Shown here piece by piece: positions 6,196 through 6,199 of a DNA stretch of 6,199 nt. Within the stretch, counting starts at the first letter, position 1; every line of letters begins with the position of its first letter. Source of the DNA: Marinilabilia sp046483585 (GTDB taxonomy: Bacteria; Bacteroidota; Bacteroidia; Bacteroidales; Marinilabiliaceae). The DNA is taken from positions 1 to 6,199 of the forward strand of contig JAWOCV010000226.1 of the NCBI GenBank assembly GCA_046483585.1, written 5' to 3'. The notes beneath the pieces are model-generated. The model ran no database searches, was not told the DNA's origin, and saw nothing but the letters and a program-made list of their open reading frames with translations. The position numbers were made by a program, and so were the translations under genes.

Positions 6196-6199
6196 ACCG

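Overview
The window reads as a piece of a chromosome of about 45-48% G+C (estimated by eye), most likely from a Bacteroidota-type bacterium (Bacteroidetes, Balneolota or Rhodothermota). The grounds are indirect. There is no convincing Shine-Dalgarno sequence before any start codon, a perfect match to the Bacteroidota -7 element TAnnTTTG lies just upstream of the main operon, and one gene belongs to a small SpoIIAA-like STAS type that I associate with this group. All four recognisable genes are on the plus strand.

Layout. (1) Positions 3-392 hold the C-terminal third of a luciferase-like flavin-dependent monooxygenase, cut by the window edge. (2) Positions 393-629 are intergenic, with one unconvincing 43-codon minus-strand ORF. 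(3) Positions 630-1004 encode a complete 124-residue SpoIIAA/STAS-like protein. (4) Positions 1005-1401 carry no intact gene. The minus strand there contains a short stretch that resembles the linker before the kinase domain of Wzc/CpsD-type polysaccharide tyrosine kinases, in broken reading frames, so it may be a gene relic. The distal end holds the probable promoter of the next operon. (5) Positions 1402-6179 are a tight two-gene operon, a metallophosphoesterase (428 aa) followed by a giant ATPase (1164 aa), overlapping by 4 nt (ATGA).

The operon is the main content. It is an SbcD/Mre11-like nuclease with its SbcC/Rad50-like coiled-coil ATPase, but it matches the YhaO/YhaN branch better than true SbcCD. 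The ATPase has no CxxC zinc hook; two hydrophobic segments sit in the middle of its coiled coil, so the apex is probably inserted in the membrane. It also carries about 220 residues after the ATPase core, which I cannot assign to a family. The expected picture is a membrane-tethered, ATP-gated nuclease acting on DNA ends or structured DNA. Its biological role (repair, replication, defence against foreign DNA) cannot be read from this window.

No tRNA, rRNA, CRISPR array, insertion sequence or attachment site was seen.
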